From Helicobacter canadensis MIT 98-5491 (GTDB taxonomy: Bacteria; Campylobacterota; Campylobacteria; Campylobacterales; Helicobacteraceae): a stretch of 64,000 nt of DNA. This document shows, in pieces, positions 62,905 through 64,000 of the stretch. The notes below the pieces were generated by a model. That model was not told where the DNA came from. It ran no database searches and saw only the letters and a program-made list of their open reading frames with translations. The translations under genes and the position numbers were made by a program. The DNA lies in contig NZ_CM000776.2 of the NCBI RefSeq assembly GCF_000162575.1, positions 1,269,629 to 1,333,628 of the forward strand, given 5' to 3'. How positions within the stretch are numbered: position 1 is the first letter of the stretch; every line of letters begins with the position of its first letter.

Positions 62905-63687
62905 ATGAAAAGAATATTAATCGCCAATGATGATGGCTATCAATCCCCAGGATTACTAGCACTTAGGGAAGCTTTAGCTCCATTAGGTCATATTGTAATT
63001 GTCGCTCCTGCGAGTGAAAAATCTGCGTGTGGACATGGAATGACATTAACGCGTCCCTTAAGATTTATAAAACTTGATGATGACTTCTATAAGCTTGATG
63101 ATGGAACGCCAACAGATTGCATTTATCTCTCACTCCACGCACTTTATGAAGAAGGATTTAAGCCAGATTTAATTGTAAGTGGAATCAACATAGGATCCAA
63201 TATGGGCGAAGATGTTAGTTATTCAGGAACCGCAAGTGCAGCTATGGAGGGCGTTTTACACGATATTCCTTCTATAGCTATTTCTCAAGTTTTACAAGAT
63301 AAAAACTGCTTTGGATTTGATTTTTCTCTTGCAAAGGAAACTATTTATAACCTTGCAAAAAAAATCTTAGAAAATGGCTTCCCTCTTCAAAAAAGAGAAT
63401 TTTTAAATGTCAATATTCCACAGATTTCAAAAGAACAATGCAAGGGAATGAAAATCACAGAACTTGGAATTAGGCTCTATGGAAATGATGCACATTTACA
63501 CAGAAATCCTCGCGGAGAAGAATACTATTGGTTAGGACTTCATCCGCTAAATTGGAAAGAACGCAATCAACAAGAATCTTCAGATTTTAATGCCATAATG
63601 AATGATTATGTCTCCATTACCCCTATTACCCTTGATTTTACTGCTAGAAAAAGTATGCAACCTTTACAAGATTGGATTACACAATGA
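62905..63687 (+). CDS. surE: 5'/3'-nucleotidase SurE
   Basis: 260-residue metal-dependent phosphatase of nucleoside monophosphates. N-terminal ILIANDDGYQSPG with metal ligands Asp 9-Asp 10, VAPASEKSACGHGMTL, DGTPTDCIYLSL, VSGINIGSNMGEDVSYSGTASAAMEG and NVNIP are all conserved. Overlaps tcdA by 4 bp (ATGA). Confidence 0.95.
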   Translation: MKRILIANDDGYQSPGLLALREALAPLGHIVIVAPASEKSACGHGMTLTRPLRFIKLDDDFYKLDDGTPTDCIYLSLHALYEEGFKPDLIVSGINIGSNMGEDVSYSGTASAAMEGVLHDIPSIAISQVLQDKNCFGFDFSLAKETIYNLAKKILENGFPLQKREFLNVNIPQISKEQCKGMKITELGIRLYGNDAHLHRNPRGEEYYWLGLHPLNWKERNQQESSDFNAIMNDYVSITPITLDFTARKSMQPLQDWITQ

Positions 63688-64000
63688 CAAATAAGCGTTT
63701 TACTCGGACTCTTTTACTCTTTAAAGAAGATGGTTTTGCAAAACTCCAAAATGCTAGTGTCTTGATTCTTGGAGTGGGTGGCGTTGGAGGATTCGCTCTT
63801 GATTGTCTTTATCGCACAGGAATTGGCAGAATCTGCATTATAGATTATGATAGCTTTGATGAAACCAATCAAAATAGACAAATTGGTTCTTTTGAAGGCG
63901 TAGGAGAAAAAAAGGTAAAAATCCTAGCCCAAAAATACCAAGGTATAGAAGCCATAGAAACCAAAATTACCCAAGAATTTCTTCAAAATTTTGATTTCAC
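63684..64000 (+). CDS. tcdA: tRNA threonylcarbamoyladenosine dehydratase (TcdA), 5' part
   Basis: The first 105 residues of a ThiF/E1-like protein running off the right edge. RFTRTLLLFKEDGFAKLQNASVLILGVGGVGGFALDCLYRTGIGRICIIDYDSFDETNQNRQ is the TcdA/CsdL start: ATP-binding GxGGVGG and the DxDxxDxxNxNRQ motif. It makes the cyclic form of t6A in tRNA. The missing 3' part prevents checking the catalytic region. Confidence 0.85.
   Translation, partial: MTNKRFTRTLLLFKEDGFAKLQNASVLILGVGGVGGFALDCLYRTGIGRICIIDYDSFDETNQNRQIGSFEGVGEKKVKILAQKYQGIEAIETKITQEFLQNFDF

Noticed and set aside
1-64000. tRNA, rRNA, tmRNA or CRISPR arrays
   Set aside because: Read through the gaps between genes: no cloverleaf, conserved rRNA stretch or regularly spaced repeats were seen. 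A covariance-model scan was not possible.

Overview
The window is a 64 kb piece of an AT-rich Helicobacter chromosome, most likely from an enterohepatic species of the H. pullorum / H. canadensis / H. winghamensis type. The evidence is the gene content: fliL-acpS, rpmB next to a TrkA-N potassium channel gene, nadB, putA-putP without a DNA-binding PutA domain, ccoS, feoAB, and a Campylobacter-like pgl N-glycosylation block (PglK flippase with PglI- and PglJ-like transferases), which H. pylori lacks. Nothing rRNA- or tRNA-like and no CRISPR array was seen.

0-16.5 kb is mostly core metabolism: a polar amino-acid ABC transporter, hemJ, argH-ubiE, uvrC with a small DciA-like gene, a 40-residue LptM-like lipoprotein missed by simple ORF calling, nadB, a lone CitE-like lyase, and the proline catabolic pair putA-putP. 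PutP carries an extra domain of about 100 residues in one loop. An ArsB-like permease follows.

16.6-27.9 kb is accessory and the most unusual part. After an MFS transporter and an aldo-keto reductase comes a tight, co-directional run: a HARE-HTH plus PD-(D/E)XK protein (HrgA-like), then GMP synthase with a complete 3-methyladenine DNA glycosylase I (Tag) domain inserted between its glutaminase and ATP-pyrophosphatase domains, then an m5C methyltransferase and its probable restriction endonuclease. This is followed by a chimera of a DUF262 head and a type ISP restriction-enzyme tail, with a second copy of the tail's last 78 bp just downstream, and by an OLD-like ATPase-TOPRIM gene. The region looks like a restriction/defence island with deletion scars, in which an essential purine gene is embedded.

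27.9-38 kb: feoAB behind a Fur-box-like sequence; a tricarballylate/citrate uptake and oxidation operon (tcuC-tcuA-tcuB) with a GntR/FCD regulator and a perfect palindromic operator candidate; a protein that looks like an N6-adenine methylase with a target-recognition tail but lacks the catalytic NPP(Y/F) motif; and an aromatic amino-acid permease.

38-64 kb is compact core genome: a coiled-coil periplasmic protein, metF, ftsW, lysA, pheA, fliL, acpS, maf, ccoS, a flavin oxidoreductase, rpmB, a K+ channel, argJ, ydcH-like, cutA, three small unknowns, pepF and gatB. Then a nucleotide-sugar dehydrogenase lies divergent to pglK and three glycosyltransferases, followed by panD, ebfC, a double-PDZ protein, ispA, surE and the 5' end of tcdA. 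Several convergent gene pairs share hairpin terminators that overlap their stop codons.
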